DNA from: an uncultured bacterium | GTDB taxonomy: Bacteria > Planctomycetota > UBA8742 > UBA2392 | Direction: 5' to 3' | DNA: 64,000 bases | Assembly: GCA_938014885.1 (NCBI GenBank) | Contig: CALLQI010000010.1 | Location: 62,001 to 126,000 of the forward strand | Shown: positions 15,341 through 23,304 of the stretch, piece after piece | Numbering within the stretch: the first letter of the stretch is position 1 | Layout of the letters: every line of letters starts with the position of its first letter | Position numbers and translations under genes: made by a program | Notes under the pieces: generated by a model | What the model was told of the DNA's origin: nothing | Databases searched by the model: none | What the model saw: the letters and a program-made list of their open reading frames with translations, nothing else

Positions 15341-15376
15341 ATTAACCATCGACCATTAACCATTGACCATTAATCG
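15341..15376. repeat. ATTAACCATCGACC word repeat
   Basis: The 12-13 base words ATTAACCATCGACC, ATTAACCATTGACC and ATTAATCG follow one another directly after the terminator. No opposing arm is present. The spacer to the next gene at 15537 otherwise shows nothing clear. Confidence 0.7.
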
Positions 15377-15536
15377 CCCCCCTGTCCCTATCCGCATTCC
15401 CGGCCGGTCCCTTACTCATCCGCGATTCGATCCGCGATTCTGGCCCCTCGTTTGCTTGCCATTTGGTCCCGTCCGGTGTTCAATATTGTACGGGAACGGC
15501 AGATCCCTACCCCAACCCCCCTGTAGGCTGCCGGAT

Positions 15537-16058
15537 ATGAACTTGTCGCCGAACACACAATCGCAAGAACTCAAGGCCGCACGCATGACGCAGGCGGATG
15601 AACTGTTAATCGCCATCGTGTTGAAGAACACGAAAGTCACCCAGGCCCAGGTCGACCAGGCCATGGCGGACTGCCAGCAGGCCTCACGCGAAGGCCGCGA
15701 GCTCGACCTCGCCCACGCGGTGCTGGCCCGTGGCTGGCTCTCTCGTGCCGAGCTGTACCGGCTGGTGAAGGCCCGCAACTACGCGCTGATCCGCCAGGAA
15801 GACAAGCGCCTTGGCCGCCGCATGTTCCGCAAGAGCTTTATCACCAAGACGCAGCTTGATGAGGCCTTGGCGTTCCAGCGCCAGTTGTTCAAGGCACTGG
15901 GCGACATCAAGCGCGTCGAAAGCATCCTGATGGATGACGGCCACATCCAGCCTGAGCAAGTGCGCGAGATCTGGTCCGAATACACCAGCTTCCTCAAGCG
16001 CAAGGGCGACCGCCCCGTAGAACCCAAGACCGACCCCACGCTGATGAAGCGCGGGTAG
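15537..16058 (+). CDS. Small helical protein with two MshEN-like repeats, unknown function
   Basis: The 173-residue soluble protein contains two similar helical units (about residues 25-75 and 95-150). Each has the pattern of the N-terminal domain of type II secretion/MSHA ATPases: KVTQAQVDQAM with LARGWLSRAELYRLV, then ITKTQLDEALAFQ with MDDGHIQPEQVREIW. In Planctomycetota and Myxococcota such stand-alone units occur, and in MshE the fold binds c-di-GMP, but the specific binding residues are not evident here. ATG 15537 begins the first coherent segment; a longer frame from 15363 crosses the repeat and is unlikely. No SD is obvious. Confidence 0.65.
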   Translation: MNLSPNTQSQELKAARMTQADELLIAIVLKNTKVTQAQVDQAMADCQQASREGRELDLAHAVLARGWLSRAELYRLVKARNYALIRQEDKRLGRRMFRKSFITKTQLDEALAFQRQLFKALGDIKRVESILMDDGHIQPEQVREIWSEYTSFLKRKGDRPVEPKTDPTLMKRG

Positions 16059-16059
16059 C

Positions 16060-16119
16060 ACCGGGAGCGCTCGCGTCCCGCTGGCATCACCCGTGCGGCC
16101 TCTGGCCCGCGGGTGTTTT
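16060..16119 (+). terminator. Dispersed-repeat element doubling as terminator
   Basis: The element begins right after the stop codon with CCGGGAGCGCTCGCGTCCCG. It ends in a hairpin, CACCCGTGCGGCC with GGCCCGCGGGTG around TCT (16088-16115), followed by TTTTC. A clear homologue lies in opposite orientation at 56053-56110. It can therefore act as a terminator while belonging to a repeat family. Confidence 0.7.
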
Positions 16120-16170
16120 CACTGCGGCTGGACCGCCGAGTTCCTGATCGATTGCTTTCCATGTGATCGC

Positions 16171-16193
16171 GCCGTGGCCGGGACGGCCACGGC
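16171..16193. repeat. Perfect hairpin GCCGTGGCC/GGCCACGGC
   Basis: A 9-bp perfect stem with loop GGGAC lies about 30 bases beyond the stop of the leftward FecR-like gene. There is no T run on either side. A related string, CCCGGGACGGCCGCGACATG, occurs at 54637-54656, so this may be another dispersed family. Confidence 0.55.
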
Positions 16194-16222
16194 AAATGCC
16201 GGCCGGAGGCCAGCGATCCCAG

Positions 16223-17545
16223 CTACTTGGGCACGTAGACGCTGATGTCGTCCACGAGCAGCTCGTGTGGCCGGAACGGGGCTGCGTAGTCTTGGGCGAA
16301 GTTGATCTGCATCCGGCCGTAGGCTGCGCCGGGCAACAGGCCATCGAGCTCGCTGTGTTTGCCGCCGCGCAGTGCCTCAAGTGGCAAGTCGATTGCGCAC
16401 CACTGGCCGATCATCGGCACGGGCACGAATGCTTGCACGTCGCGCCAGCCTTCGGCCTCGTGGCGGCGAAGTACCAGGCGCAGACGCGGACTGGTGGTTT
16501 TCACCCGCATCTGTATGCGCGCCCCCGCTTCCGCCACGAACAACGATTCTTCAAGCGCAATCAGGCCGCGGCTGCCGCTGCGCCGGCGCAGGCAACCGGC
16601 TGATCCGAGCGCGCCGGGCATTGCGCGTTCGGCCTGCGTGAATTCGTGAACGTCGCTCTCAAAGTCAGCGGCGTAAAGGATGCGGGCCGGGCCTTGCAGT
16701 GTGGCCTCACACTGGCGGATTTCGCTGTCCGTCAGTGCGCGTTGTTGCAGCGTGCCTCCCAGCAGCACGCGGGTTGAGCCCAGGGCGCGGGCCTTGGCGA
16801 CCGTGCGCTGTACGTGCATCTCACCTTGCAGCAGCAACAGCAGGCTGCCGCCTGGTGAATGCTCAAGCACCCACTGCCCGGTGCCGCGCCAGCTTACGCC
16901 GGCCTGGCCAAACGTGTGCTCGTCGGAACATGCGACAGCGGGCTTGCCGCTGTGGAAGTGCAGTAGCGTGGATTCGTCGGGCCGCCATGTGAACTCGGTG
17001 CCGGCGGGTGCAAGCAGCCGCAGGTTGCCCGCGCGAAAGTCGGCCAAACCGGCGCTGATCTGTGCGCGGTCGCCGCGTTGCAGGTACTGGCCGGGTTGCA
17101 GGCCCTCAAGCTCAGTGGTGCCGCGCCGGAAGCGAAAGCGCGCGCCGGGCTCAGACCAGTGCAGCAGCAGCGCGTCGGCGGGGATTGCCGGCTCGGGCTC
17201 AGTTTGCGGCCGGTGGGGCGGGTCTGGTTCGATTGCTGGCTCGTTGCGGGGTGGTGCGGGTTTGTTCGCTGGTGCGTTGTTCGCGGGTGCGTTGGCAGCA
17301 GGCTTGTTGGTTGCGGGCCTGTTGGCAGGGGGCTTGTTGATCGCGGGTGCGTTCGACACAGCGGCCAGCGCGGGATGGTTGCCTGTGGCGGGTTTGGTCA
17401 GCCACGAGTGCGCGACCAGCGCGCCTGAGGCCGCGCCCAGAATCGCCACCAGCATCGCCAGCCCCAGGAAGTTGCCGCGGTTGTCGCGCACCGCGCGGGC
17501 CTGGCCTGAAGTCGAAACGGTGGGCTTGTGTGCGCCGGAATCCAT
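16223..17545 (-). CDS. Membrane-anchored protein with FecR-like and C-terminal jelly-roll-like domains
   Basis: The 440-residue protein has an N-terminal cytoplasmic tail, one transmembrane helix (about 26-48) and a 40-residue Ala/Asn/Pro/Lys linker built from the words NKPPANRPAT and NAPANKP. A FecR-like segment follows (GTTELEGLQPGQYLQRGD, then AGNLRLLAPAGTEFTW), and finally about 120 residues resembling a carbohydrate-binding or jelly-roll domain (ESDVHEFTQ to ELLVDDISVYV). The linker suggests it spans or reaches into the wall. ATG 17545 starts the coherent protein; the open frame continues to 17713 without support. It is divergent from the phosphorylase gene. Its role is not established. 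Confidence 0.7.
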   Translation of the reverse strand: MDSGAHKPTVSTSGQARAVRDNRGNFLGLAMLVAILGAASGALVAHSWLTKPATGNHPALAAVSNAPAINKPPANRPATNKPAANAPANNAPANKPAPPRNEPAIEPDPPHRPQTEPEPAIPADALLLHWSEPGARFRFRRGTTELEGLQPGQYLQRGDRAQISAGLADFRAGNLRLLAPAGTEFTWRPDESTLLHFHSGKPAVACSDEHTFGQAGVSWRGTGQWVLEHSPGGSLLLLLQGEMHVQRTVAKARALGSTRVLLGGTLQQRALTDSEIRQCEATLQGPARILYAADFESDVHEFTQAERAMPGALGSAGCLRRRSGSRGLIALEESLFVAEAGARIQMRVKTTSPRLRLVLRRHEAEGWRDVQAFVPVPMIGQWCAIDLPLEALRGGKHSELDGLLPGAAYGRMQINFAQDYAAPFRPHELLVDDISVYVPK

Positions 17546-17633
17546 GGCCCCATTGTGCCCCAAGCGGCCCCGGCGCGAAACACCGTCGGCAGGGTTGCGC
17601 GCTGCTGAAGTTGGCCCTACATTCCCGCCCCTT

Positions 17634-18410
17634 ATGGCAAAGTCACTGCTTGTGCTGATTGAAGGTACCGACGAACTGCTGCCCGTGGCCAAGGGCATCG
17701 GTGCGCGGCGCATTGACGGCTCGATCTACCACTGGCGCGCGCAAGCCAGCGGCGTGATGCCCGAGACCTTCATCAGTTGCACCGGCGTGGGCACCCAGCG
17801 CAGTTACGAGTGCACCAAGAAGCGCCTGAGCGAAACCAACGCTGGGCTGGTGGTCAGCGCGGGCACATTCGGCGCGATTGTCAGCGGCATCCCGCAGCAT
17901 CACTGGATGTGCAACGCCATCACCCGCATGCTCGGTGACGTGGGCGATGGCCGCAGCAAGCGCGACGAAATCAACGCCAACGCAGCCAGCGCCGGCCACA
18001 TCGCGCGGCTGCGTGAAGGCTGCGCGGCCACGGGCGTGGATTGGGTGGACGGCCGCCTGGTGTGCGTAGGTGACGTGCCGCTGTTCACCGAGAAAGAAAA
18101 AGCCGAGATCGCGAAGGCGCACGAAGCCATCGGCGTAGACATGGAAACTTTCGGGATCGCCAAAGCCTCGCAAGAGGCCGGAGTGCCCTGGGTGACGGCG
18201 CGCATCTGCGTGGACACGCCCGAGATTCCACTGCCTGACTTTGGCGCGCTGAACCACACCACCGGCCGCCCGTACTATGGCCGTCTGTTCAAGTGGATCG
18301 CGCAGCACCCCGTGCAGGCCGTGCCCACGCTGTACGGCCTGTGGGCACTGGTAAACGTCTACGGCGAAAAGCTGGCGGCCATGATCCGCCGCGGCTACCT
18401 GCAGCCGTAG
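17634..18410 (+). CDS. Nucleoside phosphorylase superfamily protein
   Basis: The 258-residue protein shows the PNP/MTA-SAH nucleosidase fold: LLVLIEGTDELLPVAKGI at the start, the glycine-rich VVSAGTFGAIV, and the signature GVDMETFGIAKASQEAGVPW leading to RICVD, where the Met-Glu pair contacts ribose. The overall arrangement is closest to the hopanoid-associated phosphorylase HpnG and related futalosine/MTA hydrolases. No hopanoid gene is adjacent, so the substrate is open. ATG 17634 gives the natural N-terminus; a long upstream frame from 16680 is antisense to the FecR-like gene. It ends 13 bases from the convergent TPR gene. Confidence 0.78.
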   Translation: MAKSLLVLIEGTDELLPVAKGIGARRIDGSIYHWRAQASGVMPETFISCTGVGTQRSYECTKKRLSETNAGLVVSAGTFGAIVSGIPQHHWMCNAITRMLGDVGDGRSKRDEINANAASAGHIARLREGCAATGVDWVDGRLVCVGDVPLFTEKEKAEIAKAHEAIGVDMETFGIAKASQEAGVPWVTARICVDTPEIPLPDFGALNHTTGRPYYGRLFKWIAQHPVQAVPTLYGLWALVNVYGEKLAAMIRRGYLQP

Positions 18411-18423
18411 CTCGCCGACTACT

Positions 18424-19605
18424 TCACGGCAACACGCCGGTTTCCGGCAGAGGTGGCTTGCCCGCCCGCTTCAGCGCGTCGTTCATCATGTTGCGCACCA
18501 CGGTCATGCCGTAGGGGTCGGCACGCTTGGCCAGCTTTTTCCATGCGTCGTTCCAGATCGTGCGGGCCTGCGGGTAGTCGCCTTGTTGCACAAGCACACC
18601 GGCCAGGTTGGCGTCGGCGTGGTCCTGGCGGGCATCCAGCCCAAAGCGCGCGCACACGCGGCCAGCTTCGCGCAGCCTTTCAGTTGCTTCGTCAAGGCGG
18701 CCTGTTTCACGGCAGATTTCGGCCAGGTTGATCAGCCAGCCCACCTCGCGCACCGGATCGCCGCCTTCACGCGCGGCTTCGATGGCATCCTTGAGCCCGG
18801 CCTCAGCTTCAGCGAACCGGCCGTTGCGGTCATGCAGGAGGGCGATGATGCCGACGCCCGCCGACACAGCCAGCGGCAGGTCCTGTCTGCGCCCGAGTTC
18901 GACCACCTCATGCAAGGTTTCCATCGCGACCTGCTGGTCCCCGGCTTCGCAGTGCCACACGGCGAAGTTGATCAGCGACCCAAGCATTTTTCGCAGGTCG
19001 CCGCGACCGCGCCAGTAGTCGGCGGCTTCTCGGTGCATCGCGGCGACTTGCGGCCCGTTCTCGGTGTGCGAAGCCACCACGGTGCGGCATGATCGCAGGA
19101 CCACGTCGCCGTCGGGGTCAACGGCCGGGTCCACAAGTCGTTGTGCGGCCTCGTATTCGGTCTCGGCTGGCACAAGGTCGCCAAGCCGGTACAGGATTTC
19201 GCCCAGCTGGAAGTGTGCCCGCGCCCGCAGGTAATCGTCGGCCCCCGGATGCTGGACCAGCCGTCGCAAGATTTGGGTCGCGGCCGCCAACCGATAACCC
19301 GCGATCTCGAGACTGCCGGCGCGATACAGGTACAGAGCAGCCTTGCGGCGCATCTCGACCGAGTCCGGGGCCAGCGTTGCGTGCTCGACCAGATTGCTGA
19401 GGTATGCGTCGGTCGGGTGAGGTTGAGGCCGCGGGGACCAGCGCCTGGCGTCGGCTGCCGGCGGGCCGCCGCACATGTCTTCGATGGCATCGACAGCAAT
19501 TCCGTGCAACCACGCGCGGTCGGTGGGCGGCTGCAGCTCATAGGCGGCGTCGCGCACGAGTGCGTGCCGGAACAGGTACAGGGATTCGGCGGAAGGCTCA
19601 GCCAC
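18424..19605 (-). CDS. TPR protein resembling the C-terminal half of a STAND regulator
   Basis: The 393-residue soluble protein opens with YLFRHALVRDAAYELQPPT and RAWLHGIAVDAIE. This is the segment that normally joins the ATPase module of large STAND/adenylate-cyclase-type regulators to their TPR region. The rest is a run of TPR units (AETEYEAAQRLV, LINLAEICRETGRLDEATER, LAGVLVQQGDYPQARTIWND). The ATPase part is missing: upstream there is only a spacer and a terminator, so this is a stand-alone or truncated form. The start is set by the first ATG after an in-frame stop. Partner and role are unknown. Confidence 0.7.
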   Translation of the reverse strand: MAEPSAESLYLFRHALVRDAAYELQPPTDRAWLHGIAVDAIEDMCGGPPAADARRWSPRPQPHPTDAYLSNLVEHATLAPDSVEMRRKAALYLYRAGSLEIAGYRLAAATQILRRLVQHPGADDYLRARAHFQLGEILYRLGDLVPAETEYEAAQRLVDPAVDPDGDVVLRSCRTVVASHTENGPQVAAMHREAADYWRGRGDLRKMLGSLINFAVWHCEAGDQQVAMETLHEVVELGRRQDLPLAVSAGVGIIALLHDRNGRFAEAEAGLKDAIEAAREGGDPVREVGWLINLAEICRETGRLDEATERLREAGRVCARFGLDARQDHADANLAGVLVQQGDYPQARTIWNDAWKKLAKRADPYGMTVVRNMMNDALKRAGKPPLPETGVLP

Positions 19606-19647
19606 TCGGGAATTCTAACAATGCCATGCTGCAACGCGTGCAACGAA

Positions 19648-19672
19648 CGAGGCCCCCTTGTGGGGGGCCTCG
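19648..19672 (-). terminator. Terminator of the VWA gene
   Basis: CGAGGCCCCC (19648-19657) and GGGGGCCTCG (19663-19672) pair over a five-base loop. On the minus strand it is followed by TTCGTTCGTTG. It lies about 70 bases beyond the VWA stop codon. Confidence 0.75.
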
Positions 19673-19741
19673 CTGGCGGCCGGCGGGCGTCTTCCTCAAA
19701 ACGCCGGCTGGGGTCGCGAATCGGGATGACCAGGCTGCGAA

Positions 19742-20602
19742 CTACGCGGCGATGTAAATGCCGTTGGCCAGCATGGCGAGTTGCTGCATGAACGTCTGGG
19801 CCGAGCCATAGCCGCCGATGCAGATAGCGACCAGCTTGGTGTCGCTGTTGAACTTGCTCCACCAGGCGGGGAAGTCAGCCAAGATCTGGCTGGCGCTGCC
19901 GCTGACGTTGGGGCTTCCGTCCGTGAGCAGGAACATCTTGTCCAGGTCTGCGGGATAGATGTTGCAGCTCTGCTTCAGGCAGGCGTAAGTCGGCGTGCCG
20001 CCGCCGGGGTTGGTGCTGGGGCCGTTGATCCAGCTGATGGCACTGGCCTTGTTGCCGTCGGTCGCGGGCAACAGGGCGCCCCACATGAATTTGCTGTAGT
20101 GCTGCGCGGCCGGGAACTGGCTGCCGTAGGCCACGGCGTCGAACTCGTCGTTTTCGGTCAGGGCAGTGATCACGGCCGTGGTCTCGGCGCGCACGGTGGC
20201 GATGCGGCTGCCGTACATGCTGCCGCTGGCATCAAGCAGGAACGCGAACTTGCCCTGCACGGGCTCGCCGTAATAAGTCGGGGGCGGCTCAACGGGGGGC
20301 AGGCCGGGCGGGGTTTCACCGGGCGGAATGTCTTCGCCTTCGCTGGGCGGCGTTGGATCAGTCACGGGCGGCGGGTCAGAAGGGCCGCCTTCGCCGGGGC
20401 TGCCGCCGGGGGCGGGCAGCTTGATGACGACCTTGCCGATCGGGCGGTCGTGCGAATCCTTTTTGTTGGCGTCGGGGCTGCCGATCTCAGTCCCGTCTGG
20501 CGCCACCTGCATCTGGGTTCCGGTTCCTCCGCCGGTTCCCTGGGCAGACAGCGCGCCGGCCGCGAAGCACATCACGGCCAGCAGTTTGAACACGTTGCGC
20601 AT
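19742..20602 (-). CDS. Exported von Willebrand factor A domain protein
   Basis: The 286-residue protein has a signal peptide (MRNVFKLLAVMCFAAGALSA) and a Pro/Gly/Glu-rich linker (about residues 62-112). A VWA domain then starts at FAFLLDASGSMYGSR with the MIDAS motif Asp124-x-Ser126-x-Ser128; the later metal ligands are in GGGTPTY and LLTDGSP. It likely binds a divalent cation and a protein partner outside the cytoplasm. ATG 20602 follows an excellent ribosome-binding site (GAGGAGG). It is transcribed away from the ferredoxin at 20830. No MoxR-type ATPase is nearby, which argues against a chaperone pair. Confidence 0.85.
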   Translation of the reverse strand: MRNVFKLLAVMCFAAGALSAQGTGGGTGTQMQVAPDGTEIGSPDANKKDSHDRPIGKVVIKLPAPGGSPGEGGPSDPPPVTDPTPPSEGEDIPPGETPPGLPPVEPPPTYYGEPVQGKFAFLLDASGSMYGSRIATVRAETTAVITALTENDEFDAVAYGSQFPAAQHYSKFMWGALLPATDGNKASAISWINGPSTNPGGGTPTYACLKQSCNIYPADLDKMFLLTDGSPNVSGSASQILADFPAWWSKFNSDTKLVAICIGGYGSAQTFMQQLAMLANGIYIAA

Positions 20603-20829
20603 GGTTTCCTCCTCTGGAATTGCGCCTTGAAGTGCGGCGCACAAAGCAGCGCCCGTGCCAGTTTGCGCACACTTGCGCGTCCGCGCGGCGTAACGCCCCG
20701 CAAGCCTTGCCATTGGAGAGGATGCAGCCGTTGCTACGATATCGCCCCAAGCCACCCGCGCGGCGTTACCACACGATTGCCGGCGCGCGGCACCGGATCG
20801 AAACGCGTTACGTAACCCTGAGGTAGACT

Positions 20830-21210
20830 TTGACCCTGCCTGACCTGAAAGCCATTTTCGGCGTGGAAGAAGAAGCCATCGCCGACGCCATGGACATCCT
20901 GCGACCGTGGACCCAGCTGATCCCGATCATGGTTGAGGGCCACGAGATCCGCCTGCCCGACAACAACAGCCTGTGGCGCGGCATGCAGTTCTGGGGCCTG
21001 ATGACGGGCGAAATCCGCATTGACTTCGGCCTGTTCTGCATCGCCGGTACGTGCAAGAACTGCAAAAGCCGCATTCTGCGCCCCGGCGAAGAACGCCCGC
21101 TGGGCATGCTGGCCTGCCAGACCACGATCAGCCCCGGCCTGAGTATCACCAGGCTGCCGCAAGGGTTCACCTTCCGCCCCAGCCCCGACCGGCAGCGGTT
21201 TCTCACGTAG
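20830..21210 (+). CDS. 2Fe-2S ferredoxin-like protein, plant-type spacing
   Basis: The 126-residue protein carries Cys70-x4-Cys75-x2-Cys78 (FCIAGTCKNC) and Cys96 (MLACQT), the ligand order of a plant-type 2Fe-2S cluster. Only 17 residues separate the third and fourth ligands, shorter than usual. The N-terminal half (IPIMVEGHEIRLPDNNSLWRG) supplies the beta-grasp strands. The start is TTG 20830, chosen because GAGGT (20820-20824) lies five bases upstream. It is a second, differently spaced ferredoxin in the window and sits before a methyltransferase gene. Its redox partner is not seen. Confidence 0.75.
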   Translation: MTLPDLKAIFGVEEEAIADAMDILRPWTQLIPIMVEGHEIRLPDNNSLWRGMQFWGLMTGEIRIDFGLFCIAGTCKNCKSRILRPGEERPLGMLACQTTISPGLSITRLPQGFTFRPSPDRQRFLT

Positions 21211-21390
21211 GTGCAAGCCCTGTACGCGCACGGTTTTCCACACTCGCTATCGGGGGACTGGAAAGTCTGCTCGATCCATGCCTTAATTCGCGGGCCTTTT
21301 GACACCCAAGGCGATGCTGTCCGGTCCTGAGTACCTGGTGCCGTGAACCAGGTTGGACGCGGGCAGCTTATTTCATTTGGAGGAGCCCGC

Positions 21391-22263
21391 GTGGCTGCGC
21401 CAAGAGAAGGGGTCATGCACCCCGCCGTTGCCGTGGCAACGGAGCCGTCCGCTGAGTCCGACGGCAAACCTTTAGAGGCTGAGCCTCTGAACCTTTATCA
21501 ATTCCCGGTCCTGTACGACACGCTCAAGACGCCCGACGCTCCCGACGTTGAGCTGGTGCGTCGCGTGTTCCAGCGCCACGTCGGCAGCGGCCCGTGGCGC
21601 CTGCTGGACCCCGCCTGCGGGCCCGGCAACTGGCTGAAGCCCTTTGCGGACGGCCGCAACACTATCGTCGGCAACGACTACTGCGATGAAATGGTGCAGT
21701 GGGTGCACGGCACACTGCGGCAGCGCCGCGTGCGCGCGCAGCACGGCGACATGTACCGGCTTGATTTCGGGGCCGAGCGCTTCGACATCGTGCTTGAGGC
21801 CAGCGGCGTGACCTCAATCGTGCCTGATGTGGCCCGGCTGGCGCGCTGGATTGACGACCTCGCCCGCTGGCTTTCGCCGCGCGGCGCAATGGTGTTTCTC
21901 GTGAACTGCGAAAGCCCCGTGCCGCAGCGCCTGCCTGCGGTGCTTTGGCGTACACCCTGGAAGCTGATCCCCGGCGGCGGCAAGGCACGCTTGCAGTATG
22001 ACCTGCTTGAAGACTTGCCTGAGCGCGGCACGCAGCGCATCCGCCGCACGGTCAGCACGCAGAATGTTCGCAACTGCCCGTCGCAGATCCAGGAGCACTA
22101 CGAACTCAAAGTCTGGCGCAAGCAGGAAGTCGAGCAGGTGATAAGCAGCCTGCAACGCGTGCGGCTGGCATCGGTGATCGACCCTGAGCATCCGCGTGCG
22201 CTGGACCAGCCGGCGCCGGAGTGGCAGGGCGAACGCTTCTTCGTGTTCAAGCCGCTGGCTTGA
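21391..22263 (+). CDS. SAM-dependent methyltransferase (class I)
   Basis: The 290-residue enzyme has the Rossmann methyltransferase core: motif I LLDPACGPGNWL (71-82), the acidic end of strand 2 in IVGNDYCDEMV, a GDMYRLDF segment (motif II region) and the strand FDIVLEASGV. I chose GTG 21391 because GGAGGAG lies five bases upstream; an earlier GTG at 21343 has no such site. The substrate is not deducible. The 3' end is unusual: a 24-base segment covering the last codons and stop is tandemly repeated (22243-22290). It converges with the UbiA-like gene. Confidence 0.83.
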   Translation: MAAPREGVMHPAVAVATEPSAESDGKPLEAEPLNLYQFPVLYDTLKTPDAPDVELVRRVFQRHVGSGPWRLLDPACGPGNWLKPFADGRNTIVGNDYCDEMVQWVHGTLRQRRVRAQHGDMYRLDFGAERFDIVLEASGVTSIVPDVARLARWIDDLARWLSPRGAMVFLVNCESPVPQRLPAVLWRTPWKLIPGGGKARLQYDLLEDLPERGTQRIRRTVSTQNVRNCPSQIQEHYELKVWRKQEVEQVISSLQRVRLASVIDPEHPRALDQPAPEWQGERFFVFKPLA

Positions 22264-22290
22264 AGTGTGTTCAAGCCGCTGACTCGAAGT
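22243..22290. repeat. 24-bp tandem duplication across the methyltransferase stop codon
   Basis: The unit GTGTTCAAGCCGCTGGCTTG plus AAGT (22243-22266) is repeated directly at 22267-22290 with two differences. The first copy holds the stop TGA; in the second that triplet reads CGA. This looks like a recent slippage duplication. Confidence 0.85.
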
Positions 22291-22312
22291 ACCCGAGCGG
22301 GCAGCCCGGCCA

Positions 22313-23278
22313 TCAGGTCGGGCTGACCCAGCGCGCCGCCAAAATCGCCGCCGGGAAGCACAGCAGCGCGGCAAGCCCCCAGCCGGGCTGCTGCGGCACA
22401 AGCATCCAGGCCAACGCCGCCATCAGCAGGCATTCACTGCGTATGCCGGCACCCACCAGCATGCCGACGTGGCGCGGGTTGGGGTCGGCGACCGCGCGAT
22501 CCGATGCCTGCCAGTAACGCCACAGCAGCGCCACCAACACAAGCAAGGGCGCAATCAGCCCGATCACCAGTACCGGCTGACCTGGCCTTGCCAGCAGATA
22601 CAGCGGGTATGCAAACACCACCGGCACCGCAAGCCGGGCGATCCAGCGCAGTGCATCGGCGCCGCCGCCGCGATCTTCAAACAGCGACACCGACGTCACC
22701 AGCATGAACCACACTACTACCGTGGCCGCAAAACCCCACACCAGCGGCCGCGCGACCAGGTGGCCGACCACACTTTCCGGTGCGTGGGCCAGCAGGGGCA
22801 GCAATACGTGCAAGCCGCGACAGGCCGCAATCACGGCCACGGCCAGCGCCGCGCCAGCACCGCTTTGCACAAAACCGTCGGGTGTTGCGCGGCCGCGCGC
22901 GAGCCTGTTGTAGGCCAGCACCAGCAGCACCAGCACCGCGGCCTCACCGGCGCATCCAGCCATAAATGCGCCCAGCAGGCCGGTCGCGAACAATGCCAGC
23001 ATCACGATGAAGCCCGCCATGGTTGGCAATTCGCCGGTGACCAAAGGGCGCTTCTTGCCCAGCAGGCGGTCCTTGTCGAAGTGCGCGACATCGTTGTGGG
23101 CCATGCCGCCGAGGTAGATGCCCAGCGTCATCAGCAGCAGCCAGGGCAGCTTGGCCGGCTCAAAGCGGAACACGCCGCTGGCGGAAACTGCCAGCGCCAG
23201 CGCGCAGCCGCCCAGCGTGTCGGCCCAGGCCGAAGGCAACGCCGACACGCGCACGAATTTCAGAATCGGATACAGCAT
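22313..23278 (-). CDS. UbiA-family prenyltransferase-like membrane protein (EboC-like)
   Basis: The 321-residue protein has about nine hydrophobic helices and the UbiA signature region MAHNDVAHFDKDRLLGKKRP. In UbiA enzymes this reads NDxxDxxxD and binds the diphosphate through magnesium. Here Asn62-Asp63, Asp68 and Asp70 are present but the usual middle Asp is His66. The second acidic motif is weak (SLFEDRGGGADALRW). It resembles EboC-type members more than quinone or chlorophyll enzymes. I prefer ATG 23278 (GGAA upstream); GTG 23308 overlaps the upstream stop as GTGA and is the alternative. It follows the ATP-grasp gene in a tight unit, suggesting a shared pathway. Confidence 0.8.
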   Translation of the reverse strand: MLYPILKFVRVSALPSAWADTLGGCALALAVSASGVFRFEPAKLPWLLLMTLGIYLGGMAHNDVAHFDKDRLLGKKRPLVTGELPTMAGFIVMLALFATGLLGAFMAGCAGEAAVLVLLVLAYNRLARGRATPDGFVQSGAGAALAVAVIAACRGLHVLLPLLAHAPESVVGHLVARPLVWGFAATVVVWFMLVTSVSLFEDRGGGADALRWIARLAVPVVFAYPLYLLARPGQPVLVIGLIAPLLVLVALLWRYWQASDRAVADPNPRHVGMLVGAGIRSECLLMAALAWMLVPQQPGWGLAALLCFPAAILAARWVSPT

Positions 23279-23304
23279 CGGGTTCCGTCGCGGCGCTGTA
23301 CCGG

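Noticed and set aside
16680..17633. Long upstream extension of the phosphorylase frame
   Set aside because: It is antisense to the FecR-like gene, low in complexity, and the phosphorylase has a natural start at 17634.
20722..20826. Possible 34-codon upstream frame ending at the ferredoxin SD
   Set aside because: GGAGAGG abuts its ATG too closely and the product is a basic string without features. Chance is the simpler explanation.
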